From: Muribaculaceae bacterium
GTDB taxonomy: Bacteria > Bacteroidota > Bacteroidia > Bacteroidales > Muribaculaceae
NCBI GenBank assembly: GCA_029057255.1
Contig: JAICZO010000066.1
Location: 1-6,142 of the forward strand
Length of the DNA stretch: 6,142 nucleotides
Reading direction: 5' to 3'
Shown here piece by piece: positions 6,008-6,142 of this stretch. Position numbers and translations under genes: made by a program. Numbering within the stretch: the first letter of the stretch is position 1; every line of letters starts with the position of its first letter. Below the pieces are notes generated by a model that saw nothing but the letters and a program-made list of their open reading frames with translations, did not search any database and was not told the DNA's origin.

Positions 6008-6142
6008 TGTTTGACTTCGGAATAAAGGACGCCATCGACATACTGCTGTTTGCCGTCCTGCTGTTTTATATCTACCGGCTCATGAAGTAGTCCTTCACTA
6101 TAAACATTTTCTAAGGCGTCCTTGCCTTCATCGCTGTATCTT
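6007..6142 (+). pseudogene. cdaA: 5' end of a cdaA-like diadenylate cyclase gene, broken by two in-frame stops and cut by the window edge
   Basis: An ATG overlapping the folP stop opens MFDFGIKDAIDILL, then a hydrophobic stretch and YRLMK. This is the characteristic N terminus and first membrane helix of CdaA/DacA, the membrane-bound enzyme that makes c-di-AMP from two ATP. The position after folP also fits my recollection of Bacteroidota gene order. After codon 27 the frame hits TAG (6088-6090) and then TAA (6112-6114). The surrounding residues still match the family in the same frame: TINIF before the second stop and GVLAFIAV after it. The interruptions are therefore base substitutions, not a frameshift. 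This could be a true pseudogene or, perhaps more likely for a conserved gene, sequence or assembly error confined to the last 55 bases. The catalytic domain (DGA and RHR motifs) lies beyond the window. Identity rests on about 40 residues. Confidence 0.6.

Noticed and set aside
6088..6114. Stop-codon reassignment as an explanation for the TAG and TAA in the cdaA-like gene
   Set aside because: Other genes here end in TAA or TGA exactly where their families end, and none carries an internal TAG or TAA.

Overview
The window looks like a core-genome segment of a Bacteroidales bacterium. I favour a GC-rich gut lineage such as Muribaculaceae, but this is inference. Three things support it: the protein sequences read like Bacteroidota versions of their families; several promoters match the Bacteroidota sigma-factor consensus (TTTG, about 19 bases, TAnnTTTG); and genes are preceded by A-rich leaders instead of clear Shine-Dalgarno sites. 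Coding DNA is GC-rich and intergenic DNA is AT-rich. There is no rRNA, tRNA, CRISPR array, insertion sequence or phage gene.

Layout, left to right. The 3' end of uvrA (nucleotide excision repair) runs off the left edge. A 132-base gap with a near-perfect Bacteroidota promoter leads to a Crp/Fnr-family regulator. This converges, 15 bases apart, with rlmH (23S rRNA methyltransferase, minus strand). rlmH is divergent from nadC (NAD biosynthesis), and both are apparently driven from one 53-base gap in which the two promoters overlap. Thirty-one bases after nadC comes a gene for a secreted protein of unknown function that resembles DUF3108/TapB-like proteins. A hairpin in the next 83-base gap probably ends that unit. 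Then comes a tightly packed run: typA/bipA (ribosome-associated GTPase), folP (dihydropteroate synthase), and the first codons of a cdaA-like diadenylate cyclase gene.

Nearly every gene is housekeeping: DNA repair, rRNA modification, NAD and folate synthesis, ribosome assembly and c-di-AMP signalling. I found no convincing new multi-gene system. The points most worth a second look are two in-frame stop codons at the start of the cdaA-like gene, in the last 55 bases; the overlapping rlmH/nadC promoters with an apparently leaderless rlmH; and the uncharacterised secreted protein after nadC.
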